From assembly GCA_051745635.1 (NCBI GenBank), contig JBNJEH010000062.1, forward strand, positions 1-18,796: DNA of 18,796 bases. Direction: 5' to 3'. The DNA comes from Brumimicrobium sp051745635. GTDB lineage: Bacteria > Bacteroidota > Bacteroidia > Flavobacteriales_D > Crocinitomicaceae. This document shows positions 1 through 7,736 of this stretch, in pieces; within the stretch, counting starts at the first letter, position 1, and each line of letters begins with the position of its first letter. A program made the translations under genes and the position numbers. The notes below the pieces were generated by a model. It was not told the DNA's origin, searched no databases, and saw only the letters and a list, made by a program, of their open reading frames with translations.

Positions 1-303
1 AGGGTGAAGAGGAAATTAGCTGAAAAAGCATTTTGTTTTGCGAAAATTAATGTGAGAAATTAGTTCTTGGTATGTTGGGAATTATAGAAGAAATTTAATC
101 AAAATCTGGCAAAATTTCAATCCCCTAAAATTATAGTCAAAACAGTCGAAATAATATGTAAAATATTACAAATTAGCGTTGTACGAATATCTTCATTAAA
201 GATTGGTGAATAATGCGGACTAAAAGAGCATTTTGAATAGAAGGTTGCCGTCATTACTTGGTTTTTCATGCCTTTAAATCACTCATTATCTCCATAAAAT
301 TGT
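1..303. other. AT-rich region upstream of icd, no gene seen
   Basis: I see no convincing coding region, RNA gene or terminator on either strand in this stretch. A short plus-strand reading frame at 258-515 overlaps the start of icd in another frame and looks like chance. The segment probably holds the distal upstream region of icd and perhaps the end of an unseen neighbour. Confidence 0.5.
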
Positions 304-311
304 TACCTTCG
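304..311 (+). promoter_or_regulatory. Putative -7 promoter element for icd
   Basis: The sequence TACCTTCG matches the Bacteroidota -7 consensus TAnnTTTG with one change (C for T), a variant that recurs upstream of other genes in this window. It lies about 54 bp before the icd start codon. No clear TTTG at -33 is present, so the call rests on the -7 element alone. Confidence 0.4.
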
Positions 312-364
312 CGGTCATTGAATTTGCTCAAAAACTCGCGCACTGCGCTTAAAAATATAGAATT

Positions 365-2596
365 ATGGCATCAAAATTTTCAAACATTATTTACACCAAA
401 ACGGACGAAGCACCGATGTTGGCAACGCATTCGTTATTGCCCATTATTCGCGCTTTTGGAAGTCAATGCGATATCGAAGTTGAAACGAGAGATATTTCGC
501 TGGCGGGTCGTATAATCGCACAATTCCCCGAGTTACTGAGCGAAGAGCAGCGCGTTTCTGATGACCTGGCCGAACTGGGTGAAATCGTCAAAAAACCCGA
601 AGCAAACATTATCAAATTGCCTAATATTTCAGCATCAGTTCCGCAAATTAAAGCGGCAGTGAAAGAATTGCAGGAACATGGTTACCCTTTACCCGATTAC
701 CCGGAGGAACCATCAAACGACGATGAAGAGCGCATTAAAGCAAAATACGATGTAGCGAAAGGAAGTGCTGTAAATCCCGTTCTCCGCGAAGGAAATTCAG
801 ACCGCCGGGCACCGCGCGCCGTAAAGGAATTTGCTAAACAAAATCCGCACCGGATGGGCGCATGGAGTGCAGATTCAAAATCACACGTCGCAACGATGCA
901 ACAAGGTGATTTTTTCCACAATGAAAAATCAACCACGCTCGAAAAGGCGACAACTGTGAAAATCGAGCTGGAATCTAACGGAGAGAAGAACGTGTTGAAA
1001 GACAACCTCGCGCTGCTGGAAGGAGAGGTGATCGACGCTACCGTGATGAGTAAAAAAGCATTGACCCAATTCTTAGACGAACAGGTAAAAGATTCCAAAC
1101 AAAAAGGAGTATTGTTCTCACTCCACATGAAGGCGACGATGATGAAGGTATCCGACCCAATTATTTTTGGCCATGCCGTTGAAACCTATTTCAAATCTTT
1201 GTTTGAAAAGCACCAAAGTACATTTGATCAATTGGGTGTAGACGTCAGAAATGGGTTTGGAGACCTCGTGAGTCGTATTGAAGAACTACCTGGTGATGAA
1301 AAAGCGGCGATTGAAAAAGATATTGCGGCGGCATTCGAGCAAGGACCGGACGTAGCGATGGTCAATTCGGATAAAGGAATTTCCAACCTGCACGTTCCAA
1401 GTGATGTGATTATCGATGCGTCGATGCCGGCGATGATTCGTACTTCGGGGCAGATGTGGAACAAGGACGGCGATCAACAAGATGCCAAAGCCGTAATTCC
1501 AGATAGCAGTTATGCCGGAATTTATCAGGAAACGATCGATTTTTGTAAGCAACACGGTGCGTTTGATCCCAAAACAATGGGTTCCGTATCCAATGTTGGT
1601 TTGATGGCAAAAAAAGCAGAAGAGTACGGGTCGCACGATAAGACGTTCGAAATCCCCGCTGACGGAACAGTGCGCGTTATCGACAATGATGGGCGCACGT
1701 TGATGGAACATACCGTCGAAAAGGGCGACATCTGGAGAATGTGCCAGGCGAAAGATGCACCGATCAAGGACTGGGTGCAGCTCGGCGTGAAACGCGCCAA
1801 AGCGAGTGGTCAACCGGCTATTTTCTGGCTGGATAAAGACAGAGCTCACGACGCCGAACTCATCAAAAAAGTGGAAACATACCTCGGAGATTGCGATACG
1901 GCCGGATTGGATATTCAAATCATGTCGCCCGTAGAAGCGACCAAATATACCCTCAAACGCGTAAAAGAAGGTAAAAACACAATTTCTGTGACCGGGAACG
2001 TGCTCCGCGATTATTTGACTGATCTTTTCCCGATTCTCGAGTTGGGAACGAGTGCTAAAATGCTCTCAGTTGTACCGTTGATGAATGGCGGTGGATTGTT
2101 TGAAACGGGTGCTGGTGGATCCGCGCCGAAACACGTCGAGCAGCTCACGAAAGAAAACCACTTGCGTTGGGATTCACTCGGTGAATTTTTGGCATTGGCA
2201 GTATCTTTAGAACACCTTGCGGAAAAGGCAGAAAAACCCATGGCGAAGGTGCTTTCCAACTGCCTCGATGAAGCCACGGTGCGATTGTTGATGTCTGGTA
2301 AATCGCCTTCGCGAAAAGTGGGTGAACTGGACAACCGCGGAAGTCACTTCTACCTCGCACTCTACTGGGCTGAAGAATTGGCAAAACAAACCGACGATCA
2401 GGAACTCAAAGAAAAGTTTACACCAATTGCGGCACAACTTCAAGCAAAAGAAGACCAAATCGTGAAAGAACTCAACGAAGTGCAAGGGAAACCAGTTGAT
2501 TTAAAAGGATATTTCAACGCGCCGGAAGATTTGATTTTTGATGTGATGCGCCCAAGTGAAACGTTAAATCATATTATGGGAGAACTTCGCAGTTAA
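365..2596 (+). CDS. icd: Monomeric NADP-dependent isocitrate dehydrogenase
   Basis: This enzyme oxidatively decarboxylates isocitrate to 2-oxoglutarate in the cytosolic TCA cycle, producing NADPH. The 743-aa length fits the monomeric (type II) family, which is about 740 aa and unrelated in length to the roughly 420-aa dimeric enzymes. Recognisable family blocks are REGNSDRRAP (around residues 141-150, with the substrate-binding serine S145), SLHMKATMMKVSDPIIFGHA, NSDKGISNLHVPSDVIIDAS and GGGLFETGAGGSAPKH. The ATG at 365 begins the typical N-terminus MASKFSNIIYTKTDEAP. It is monocistronic: a strong terminator follows 28 bp after the stop and the next gene is convergent. Nothing is truncated. 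Confidence 0.96.
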   Translation: MASKFSNIIYTKTDEAPMLATHSLLPIIRAFGSQCDIEVETRDISLAGRIIAQFPELLSEEQRVSDDLAELGEIVKKPEANIIKLPNISASVPQIKAAVKELQEHGYPLPDYPEEPSNDDEERIKAKYDVAKGSAVNPVLREGNSDRRAPRAVKEFAKQNPHRMGAWSADSKSHVATMQQGDFFHNEKSTTLEKATTVKIELESNGEKNVLKDNLALLEGEVIDATVMSKKALTQFLDEQVKDSKQKGVLFSLHMKATMMKVSDPIIFGHAVETYFKSLFEKHQSTFDQLGVDVRNGFGDLVSRIEELPGDEKAAIEKDIAAAFEQGPDVAMVNSDKGISNLHVPSDVIIDASMPAMIRTSGQMWNKDGDQQDAKAVIPDSSYAGIYQETIDFCKQHGAFDPKTMGSVSNVGLMAKKAEEYGSHDKTFEIPADGTVRVIDNDGRTLMEHTVEKGDIWRMCQAKDAPIKDWVQLGVKRAKASGQPAIFWLDKDRAHDAELIKKVETYLGDCDTAGLDIQIMSPVEATKYTLKRVKEGKNTISVTGNVLRDYLTDLFPILELGTSAKMLSVVPLMNGGGLFETGAGGSAPKHVEQLTKENHLRWDSLGEFLALAVSLEHLAEKAEKPMAKVLSNCLDEATVRLLMSGKSPSRKVGELDNRGSHFYLALYWAEELAKQTDDQELKEKFTPIAAQLQAKEDQIVKELNEVQGKPVDLKGYFNAPEDLIFDVMRPSETLNHIMGELRS

Positions 2597-2623
2597 TCAG
2601 AAGGAAAAAATCGCAGAAATAGC

Positions 2624-2652
2624 AAAAGCCCGACGCAAGTCGGGCTTTTTTT
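2624..2652 (+). terminator. Intrinsic terminator of icd, possibly bidirectional
   Basis: A perfect stem GCCCGAC/GTCGGGC with a GCAA tetraloop is followed by seven T residues. Flanking A and T runs extend the stem on both sides. Because AAAA precedes the stem, the minus-strand transcript also ends in a short U run, so it may also stop the convergent gene that ends at 2722. Confidence 0.9.
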
Positions 2653-2721
2653 GACTTTAGTGGGAGCTATTTCCTGCATGCCTTCAGGAAAGGTTATTTT
2701 ATCACTTCCTTTTTAATCCAC

Positions 2722-3759
2722 TTATTGCTTCATGAATTTTTTCGTTACGGTTAGTTGCTCATTGAAATAGACCTTGACAAAATACATTCCCTTTTCTAGA
2801 CAACTGACATCGATTGTGTGCACCAGTTGTTCTTTATTGGAACGCTTCACTACTTTTCCTTTCATATCCAAAATTTCAACTCGTTTCTGTTCGGTTTTGG
2901 TTGAAATGGATAACTTATTCGTAGCTGGATTGGGGTACAATGTAAATTTCTCATTGCTATTTTCGTTTAGCGATGTCGTCGGCTTTGCTTTGAGCCACAT
3001 AATATCGCCCACCACTTGCTGTGTCATCGGGTTAAAGTCATATTCCAGTAGTGTATACCGCACACTCGAGTCATCAGTAAAAAATGAATACGTGTAGGTG
3101 GAGTCCTTACTGTCATCGATAAGCTGTTTAAATCCACTGTTATAGCCCCAGACGGAATCAACAGACACTTCTTTTTTCACTAAGCGAACGGCGTCAAATG
3201 TACCCATAGGCGTCGTCAATTCACCCCAGGCATCGGCTTCAAAGTCCTGGTCGGCTTCTTGCTTAACACGAATGGAATCGAAAGTCTGACCAGGTTCAAA
3301 CGTGAAGTCGAGCACATAGCTGTTTTGATCAGTTGTACTATAAGTAAGCGGTAGCGGTGTTACGCGGTTTTGTGAAGCAAAATACACCGCCTGATCATTT
3401 CCGTTATTAGTAATATCTCCATAGAGACCTAGAATATCAAGAGCTGATGCGTCTTTGCGGAAGAATACATTTCCTTGACCTGAATTATTGTCTCCATACA
3501 AGTTCGCATTTGGAAAATTAGCCCCTCCAGCGACCCAAGATGATTTTCCTACATTCAAGACACCAGAGGAATCCTCAACCAGCTGGTCGTAGTTCCAGGT
3601 TAAATCAGTTCCTCCACTCGTATGATTAATTGTCGTGCTTTGATCATAAGCTTGTTCTATAACATCTGATACCTGGATGAGGTCATTCTCTGTAACCGTG
3701 ATTTGTGCAAATGTTCCCGTTGTTATAAACAAGAAACCAAAAAGTAATTGTTTTTTCAT
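2722..3759 (-). CDS. Secreted protein with type IX secretion sorting domain
   Basis: The 345-aa product has an N-terminal signal peptide (MKKQLLFGFLFITTGTFAQ, probably cleaved after AQ) for Sec export to the periplasm. From about residue 273 it carries a Por secretion system C-terminal sorting domain: the hallmark TLYPNPATNKLSIS block, a central LDMKGKVV, then GMYFVKVY and a basic end KKFMKQ. Such domains direct proteins through the T9SS outer-membrane translocon in Bacteroidota. The middle region (about 20-265) is rich in Asp, Ser, Thr and aromatic residues, as in extracellular beta-rich proteins, but I recognise no catalytic family. The final function is unknown. It stands alone with its own promoter. 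Confidence 0.85.
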   Translation of the reverse strand: MKKQLLFGFLFITTGTFAQITVTENDLIQVSDVIEQAYDQSTTINHTSGGTDLTWNYDQLVEDSSGVLNVGKSSWVAGGANFPNANLYGDNNSGQGNVFFRKDASALDILGLYGDITNNGNDQAVYFASQNRVTPLPLTYSTTDQNSYVLDFTFEPGQTFDSIRVKQEADQDFEADAWGELTTPMGTFDAVRLVKKEVSVDSVWGYNSGFKQLIDDSKDSTYTYSFFTDDSSVRYTLLEYDFNPMTQQVVGDIMWLKAKPTTSLNENSNEKFTLYPNPATNKLSISTKTEQKRVEILDMKGKVVKRSNKEQLVHTIDVSCLEKGMYFVKVYFNEQLTVTKKFMKQ

Positions 3760-3784
3760 AATACGTTTAACTTTAATGTTTCAT

Positions 3785-3815
3785 CGAATGTAATTATTTT
3801 TTCTAATCGACCAAA
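3785..3815 (-). promoter_or_regulatory. Bacteroidota promoter of the T9SS cargo gene
   Basis: Read on the minus strand, TTTG (3815-3812) is followed after 19 bases by TACATTCG (3792-3785). This matches the Bacteroidota layout of TTTG at -33 and TAnnTTTG at -7, with one substitution. The start codon lies 25 bp further on, at 3759, so the leader would be short. Confidence 0.65.
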
Positions 3816-4075
3816 ACTGATCATACTTCATTGGTAAGGTAAGATTGAATAACAGTGCGAATGGCTAAAGTTTATTGATCAGGGTCTTGAAAGTCAGGAT
3901 TGTTTTATAAATGAATAATCGGTAAATGTTTTTTAGGATGGATCGAACGGGACGTTCTAACTTCTGCGACACCCTTCAATCGCCCCCTCTCTGTAACATT
4001 AGAATTATTCTTCTCCTGCGCTCAATAAACGAAAACTTAACCCTGCGAGCACAATACAATGCCAATTATTTATGA

Positions 4076-4083
4076 TAATTTTG
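4076..4083 (+). promoter_or_regulatory. Putative -7 element for the chaN-ldcA pair
   Basis: TAATTTTG is an exact match to the Bacteroidota -7 consensus TAnnTTTG and lies 26 bp before the ATG at 4110. No obvious TTTG lies 18-20 bp upstream, so the -33 element is weak or absent. Confidence 0.5.
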
Positions 4084-4109
4084 CATCTTAGCACTGCAAA
4101 TCAAAATGT

Positions 4110-4964
4110 ATGCGAACAATTTTACTTTCATGCTTTCTTATTTCTTCTTTTCATTTAACTGCCCAGGACATACAAGCCTATCAATTGTATACAAAAAAAG
4201 GCGAGAAAACATCGTTTAAAAAAGTAGTCAAACATGCTTTGCAACAAGATGTTATCCTCTTTGGCGAGCAGCACAACAATGCGATGGCGCACTGGATACA
4301 ACTCGAACTGGTCAAAGCGCTGCACGAACGCGATTCGATTGCAATTGGTGCAGAAATGCTCGAAGCCGACAATCAGGATGAACTCGACGATTACATGAAC
4401 CGTAAAATCGATGCCAAAGCGTTTGATACACTGGCAAGACTCTGGTCGAATTATCAAACGGATTATCGCCCCATCGTTGATTTTGCGCGCGAAAACAACT
4501 TGCCGTTTGTGGCGACCAACATTCCGAGAAGGTATGCGAGACTGGTTTACAAACGGGGTTTTGATGCACTGGATTCCCTCTCGAATGAAGAAAAAGGCTG
4601 GATAGCTCCACTTCCTGTTCCGTATGATCCGTCATTGCCGGGATATCAAAAAATGATGGAAATGATGCCCGATCACGCCAATGAAAATTTTCCCAAAGCT
4701 CAGGCGATCAAAGATGCGACGATGGCGCACTTTATGGTCAAAGCAATACAGCGGACGGATAACCGCTTGATTCATTTGAACGGCGCTTTTCACAGCAATA
4801 ATTTTGACGGGATTTATTGGTACCTCAAACAATACGCCCCCGATTTGAACATTGGAACCATATCCACTGTGGAACAGGCGGAAGTAGCGCGACTGGATGA
4901 AGAAAATAGAGGACTGGCCGACTTTATACTGGTCGTAGATGAGGATGTCACCAAAACGTATTAA
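4110..4964 (+). CDS. ChaN-like (heme-binding type) secreted protein
   Basis: The 284-aa protein resembles the ChaN family, small exported proteins of which the Campylobacter member binds heme and is linked to iron uptake. A signal peptide (MRTILLSCFLISSFHLTAQ) precedes the domain. There is no convincing lipobox, so it is probably a soluble periplasmic or secreted form, not a lipoprotein. Family blocks are ILFGEQHNN (residues 49-57), the acidic AEMLEADNQ segment, ATNIPRRYARLVYKRG (135-150) and LIHLNGAFHSN (220-230) with H222 and H228; histidines H55, H207 and H222 are candidate ligands. It lies 3 bp ahead of the LD-carboxypeptidase gene, so the two are almost certainly cotranscribed. The substrate or ligand in this organism is not shown by the sequence. 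Confidence 0.8.
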   Translation: MRTILLSCFLISSFHLTAQDIQAYQLYTKKGEKTSFKKVVKHALQQDVILFGEQHNNAMAHWIQLELVKALHERDSIAIGAEMLEADNQDELDDYMNRKIDAKAFDTLARLWSNYQTDYRPIVDFARENNLPFVATNIPRRYARLVYKRGFDALDSLSNEEKGWIAPLPVPYDPSLPGYQKMMEMMPDHANENFPKAQAIKDATMAHFMVKAIQRTDNRLIHLNGAFHSNNFDGIYWYLKQYAPDLNIGTISTVEQAEVARLDEENRGLADFILVVDEDVTKTY

Positions 4965-4967
4965 AGG

Positions 4968-5861
4968 ATGAAAGCAATACCGCAATTAAAACAAGGCGAT
5001 GTCGTTCGCATATTGGCACCGGGAAAAGCCATTGATAAAAAGTACGTCGAGGATGCCCGGGAGCGGCTCGAGGCCTTCGGTTTTCGCGTTCAGATCAGTG
5101 AATATTGCCTCGACGCTAACCACTATTTTTCGGGTACAATTGTCCAGCGCACACAAGACCTCCAGAATGCAATTGACGCACCTTCAGTAAAAGCCATTTT
5201 GTGTGCAAGGGGAGGGTATGGCTGCATTCAAATCGTTGACCGCATCAATTGGGCCGATTTTATGCAGAATCCTAAATGGATGATTGGTTTCAGCGATATC
5301 ACCGTTTTTCACCAACGCTTGTCGCGCATGCAATGCCCTTCTTTGCACGCCACTATGCCACTCAATTTCAATCAGAATTCCGAGCGATCGATCACTTCGC
5401 TGGTTGGTGCACTCAAAGGTGAAGCACTCAACTATCGCTGGAAAACAAATGCTCATAACAAAAAAGGAATGACGCAGGGCCATTTGATTGGCGGAAACCT
5501 GGCAGTGCTGTGTGGATTGATCGGCACCAACGAAATGCCGAGCTACCTCAACAGCATTCTTTTTGTCGAGGAGGTGGGTGAACCGCTCTACGCGATTGAC
5601 CGTTACTTCTATCAGCTTTCTAAAGCGGGCGTACTGGACCAAATTCGCGGAATTGTGCTCGGTGGTTTTTCCGGCACAAAAGATTCTGATCCTCCGTATG
5701 GAATGGCGCTAGAAGAAATTGTGCGCGCTCATTTCGAATACCGTTCCATTCCCGTGGCTTTCGACTTCCCCGGTGGTCACCAGGACGATAATTGCGCCTT
5801 AATCCTCGGTCGATCGGCCGTGTTATCGGTAGAAGATGAAGAAGTGCAACTGAAAATGTGA
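4968..5861 (+). CDS. LD-carboxypeptidase (peptidase family S66)
   Basis: LD-carboxypeptidases of the LdcA/MccF family remove the terminal D-alanine from muropeptide tetrapeptides during peptidoglycan recycling; related members inactivate microcin C. The 297-aa product has the expected order of motifs: ILAPGKAI near the N-terminus, CARGGYG, MIGFSDIT with nucleophile S109, the FVEEVGEPLYAIDR block with E201, GIVLGGFSG, and GGHQDDN with H271. The Ser-Glu-His triad is complete. No signal peptide is visible, consistent with a cytosolic enzyme. It follows the ChaN-like gene by only 3 bp, although no functional link between the two is evident. LdcA and MccF roles cannot be separated from sequence alone. 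Confidence 0.9.
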   Translation: MKAIPQLKQGDVVRILAPGKAIDKKYVEDARERLEAFGFRVQISEYCLDANHYFSGTIVQRTQDLQNAIDAPSVKAILCARGGYGCIQIVDRINWADFMQNPKWMIGFSDITVFHQRLSRMQCPSLHATMPLNFNQNSERSITSLVGALKGEALNYRWKTNAHNKKGMTQGHLIGGNLAVLCGLIGTNEMPSYLNSILFVEEVGEPLYAIDRYFYQLSKAGVLDQIRGIVLGGFSGTKDSDPPYGMALEEIVRAHFEYRSIPVAFDFPGGHQDDNCALILGRSAVLSVEDEEVQLKM

Positions 5862-5937
5862 TTCGTTTATGAATGGGCTTGTTGGATAGAGCAAACCGCG
5901 ACAAAAAACCGATCGAGGTTTATTTTAAATACTTATC

Positions 5938-6028
5938 TCGACAGGCTCGATAAGCTTATCACGGCACAGCTCACTTCGGTAAAGTGAACACGTCACTTTG
6001 AGAGCTTTGCTTGACCTGAGCATGTCGA
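5938..6028. repeat. REP-like palindromic intergenic element
   Basis: The left arm TCGACAGGCTCGA (5938-5950) is an imperfect inverted copy of the right arm CCTGAGCATGTCGA (6015-6028), which reads TCGACATGCTCAGG on the other strand. Between them is a small hairpin TCACTT-CGGTA-AAGTGA (5971-5987). Elements of the TCGACAxGCTCAG type resemble dispersed noncoding repeats, but copy number cannot be seen from one window. Confidence 0.4.
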
Positions 6029-6074
6029 ATGGGCGCAACCTTTGTGTTCTTGGCGGTTATTATTGATACTTGCG

Positions 6075-6158
6075 ATCAGCACAGGGACTAATATTTACTA
6101 TCAGCACAAGCACTGATTTCTTGTGTATATTGCGGTAATCAAACTTTTGATCAGCACA
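6075..6158. repeat. Degenerate tandem repeats with ATCAGCACA core
   Basis: The 9-mer ATCAGCACA occurs exactly at 6075, 6100 and 6150, with offsets of 25 and 50 bp. The first two copies share further sequence for about 20 bp (ATCAGCACArGsACTrATwT). This suggests an old 25-bp tandem repeat, with one unit between 6125 and 6149 eroded. Confidence 0.5.
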
Positions 6159-6165
6159 CATGTAC

Positions 6166-6849
6166 TCAACCGCCCAACACGCCCGACCGTATCAAGCCAT
6201 CCACATAAGCAGTGAGTTCTTGAAACGTTGAATCGCGCAGCGCGTGATGCACATCGATCGACTCCTCTTTTAAAAACGCAGCGGTGGTTTGTCCCCAGGC
6301 AATAACTTTTTGATATTCATAGATGGTATTGGACTGAAGAAAAGCCTCGGCATTCGAAGGACTGGTAAAAACGAGGACGGATGGCTTCGGATGAATGATT
6401 GCGGGCTGTAAAACAGTTTTGTAAACGACGAGATCGATGACTTGTTCGGGTGCTAAACGCTGCTGCATGCTGCGATTGGAGCGGTTTGATTGTGGAAATA
6501 ACACCGATTGACCCGCTGCAAATGCGGTAAATGCCCTGGCGACCTCCCCGGGTTGTCCGCTGTTCTTTCCCTCAAAATCGATGGTGCAATTGCGTGTCTT
6601 CAGTGCTTCGCTCGTCGCCTTTCCGATACTGGCAATGTGCGTTTTAGCAGGAATCGTGCAGTGATTGAGGTAGTATTCCACAGCGCGCGGACTCGAAAAG
6701 AAAATAACGGAGTAGTCGGCCGGATTCGGACAGGTGAAATCGACGGACTCAAAAGCGATGAGTGACTGGTCGATGAGCGGAATGTCTTTTGTTCGCAGCA
6801 AATCCAGTAGTGGAGCGTAAGCGACGTTTTTAGAGACAAAAAGCGCCAT
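6166..6849 (-). CDS. hemD: Uroporphyrinogen-III synthase
   Basis: HemD cyclises hydroxymethylbilane with inversion of ring D to give uroporphyrinogen III. The family is poorly conserved, so the call relies on fold-typical pieces and context. The 227-aa length is usual, and the two-lobed pattern is visible: ALFVSKNV at the N-terminus, VIFFSSPRAVEYYL (about 48-61), HIASIGKATSEALK (about 71-84), VLVFTSPSNAEAFL (about 158-171) and VIAWGQTTAAFLKEE (about 182-196). It starts 5 bp after the hemC stop and is the last gene of the hemA-hemC-hemD operon. No terminator with a T run was seen after it. Confidence 0.88.
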   Translation of the reverse strand: MALFVSKNVAYAPLLDLLRTKDIPLIDQSLIAFESVDFTCPNPADYSVIFFSSPRAVEYYLNHCTIPAKTHIASIGKATSEALKTRNCTIDFEGKNSGQPGEVARAFTAFAAGQSVLFPQSNRSNRSMQQRLAPEQVIDLVVYKTVLQPAIIHPKPSVLVFTSPSNAEAFLQSNTIYEYQKVIAWGQTTAAFLKEESIDVHHALRDSTFQELTAYVDGLIRSGVLGG

Positions 6850-6854
6850 GGGTC

Positions 6855-7736
6855 TTATGCATTGAGTTCGTCGACAATGGTTTGTGCAATCGACAGGTCA
6901 TCTGTCGCCTGGTAAGTTTTGAAGACGGCACCTTCTTCCCAGGAACGGGCAAAGGCAACGTGGACATCATTTTCTGGTGTGCAATACACGCCGAGGGGCA
7001 TTTGACAACCACCGTGAAGCAGTTTGAGCACGCGTCGTTCGATACCAATTTGATGCTGAACTGCTCCGTCGTTGATTTCCGTCAGGATTTCCTGCAGCCC
7101 CGTATCCGCCTCGCGAATTTGTAAACCGAGAACGCCCTGAGCAGGAGCGGGTACAAAAACAGTCGGGTCGAGCGTCGTCGTTACCAGGTCTGATAATTCC
7201 AGTTCGAGTCGCTTGACGCCAGCGAGTGCGAGCACAATCGCATCGTATTGACCTTCGCGCAGTTTGTTGATGCGTGTCGGTACATTTCCCCGCAAATCGT
7301 TGATTGTTAAGTCGTCGCGAAATGTGATCAACTGCGATTTTCTCCGCGCAGAAGAAGTGCCAATGACGGGGTTTTCTTTGATGCCGAGCGGCAGGTCTTC
7401 ATTCACGGCGTCTGGTCGTATCAACAGCAACTCTGCCGGACTTTCCCGCTCAGAAACAGCAGCAATGATTAATCCGTCGGGAGAAGTCGTTTCGAGATCT
7501 TTGTGCGAGTGGACGGCCAGATCAATAGAATTGTCCAGCAATGCCGCTTCAATCTCTTTGGTAAAAAAGCCTTTTCCCTCCATTTTGTCGAAACTGAGGT
7601 GTTGAATGCGATCACCTTGTGTAGAAATGATCTTGATGGTCGCCGCGTGACCGGCTGCTTCGAGGCGGTCTTTTACGTGATTCGCCTGCCACAGTGCCAG
7701 GTCGCTTCCCCGTGATCCGATAACGATGTTTTTCAT
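6855..7736 (-). CDS. hemC: Porphobilinogen deaminase (hydroxymethylbilane synthase)
   Basis: HemC joins four porphobilinogen units into hydroxymethylbilane in the cytosol. The 293-aa protein begins with MKNIVIGSRGSDLALWQANHV, typical of the family. The catalytic aspartate is D80 in AVHSHKD, the arginine-rich substrate loop is in GTSSARRKSQL, and LRGNVPTRINKL follows. C244 in HGGCQMPLG is the cysteine that carries the dipyrromethane cofactor. Its ATG overlaps the hemA stop by 4 bp (ATGA), indicating translational coupling. hemD follows after 5 bp. All key residues are present. Confidence 0.96.
   Translation of the reverse strand: MKNIVIGSRGSDLALWQANHVKDRLEAAGHAATIKIISTQGDRIQHLSFDKMEGKGFFTKEIEAALLDNSIDLAVHSHKDLETTSPDGLIIAAVSERESPAELLLIRPDAVNEDLPLGIKENPVIGTSSARRKSQLITFRDDLTINDLRGNVPTRINKLREGQYDAIVLALAGVKRLELELSDLVTTTLDPTVFVPAPAQGVLGLQIREADTGLQEILTEINDGAVQHQIGIERRVLKLLHGGCQMPLGVYCTPENDVHVAFARSWEEGAVFKTYQATDDLSIAQTIVDELNA

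Larger units (their letters stand above)
3760..4109. other. Divergent intergenic region with two promoters
   Basis: This 350-bp gap separates the divergent T9SS cargo gene and the chaN-like gene. It contains the minus-strand promoter at 3785-3815 and a plus-strand -7 element at 4076-4083. A 13-bp hyphenated palindrome lies at 3945-3957 (GAACG-GGA-CGTTC). I see no RNA gene or open reading frame of note. Confidence 0.6.
5862..6165. other. Convergent intergenic region with repeats
   Basis: This gap lies between the convergent ldcA-like and hemD genes and has no coding region. A weak hairpin AAACC-GATCGA-GGTTT (5906-5921) followed by ATTTT might end the plus-strand operon. The rest holds a REP-like inverted-arm element (5938-6028) and a set of degenerate ATCAGCACA repeats (6075-6158), listed separately. 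Confidence 0.6.

Noticed and set aside
258..515. 85-aa plus-strand frame ahead of and overlapping icd
   Set aside because: It overlaps the clearly coding icd start in another frame and shows no recognisable domain.
1286..1918. 210-aa minus-strand frame inside icd
   Set aside because: It is antisense to conserved icd blocks and has no domain or promoter of its own.
3945..3957. Palindrome GAACG-GGA-CGTTC as a LexA-type site
   Set aside because: The GAAC/GTTC arms are separated by five bases, not the four of the Gram-positive LexA box, and no SOS gene is adjacent. It is kept only as a note in the intergenic entry.
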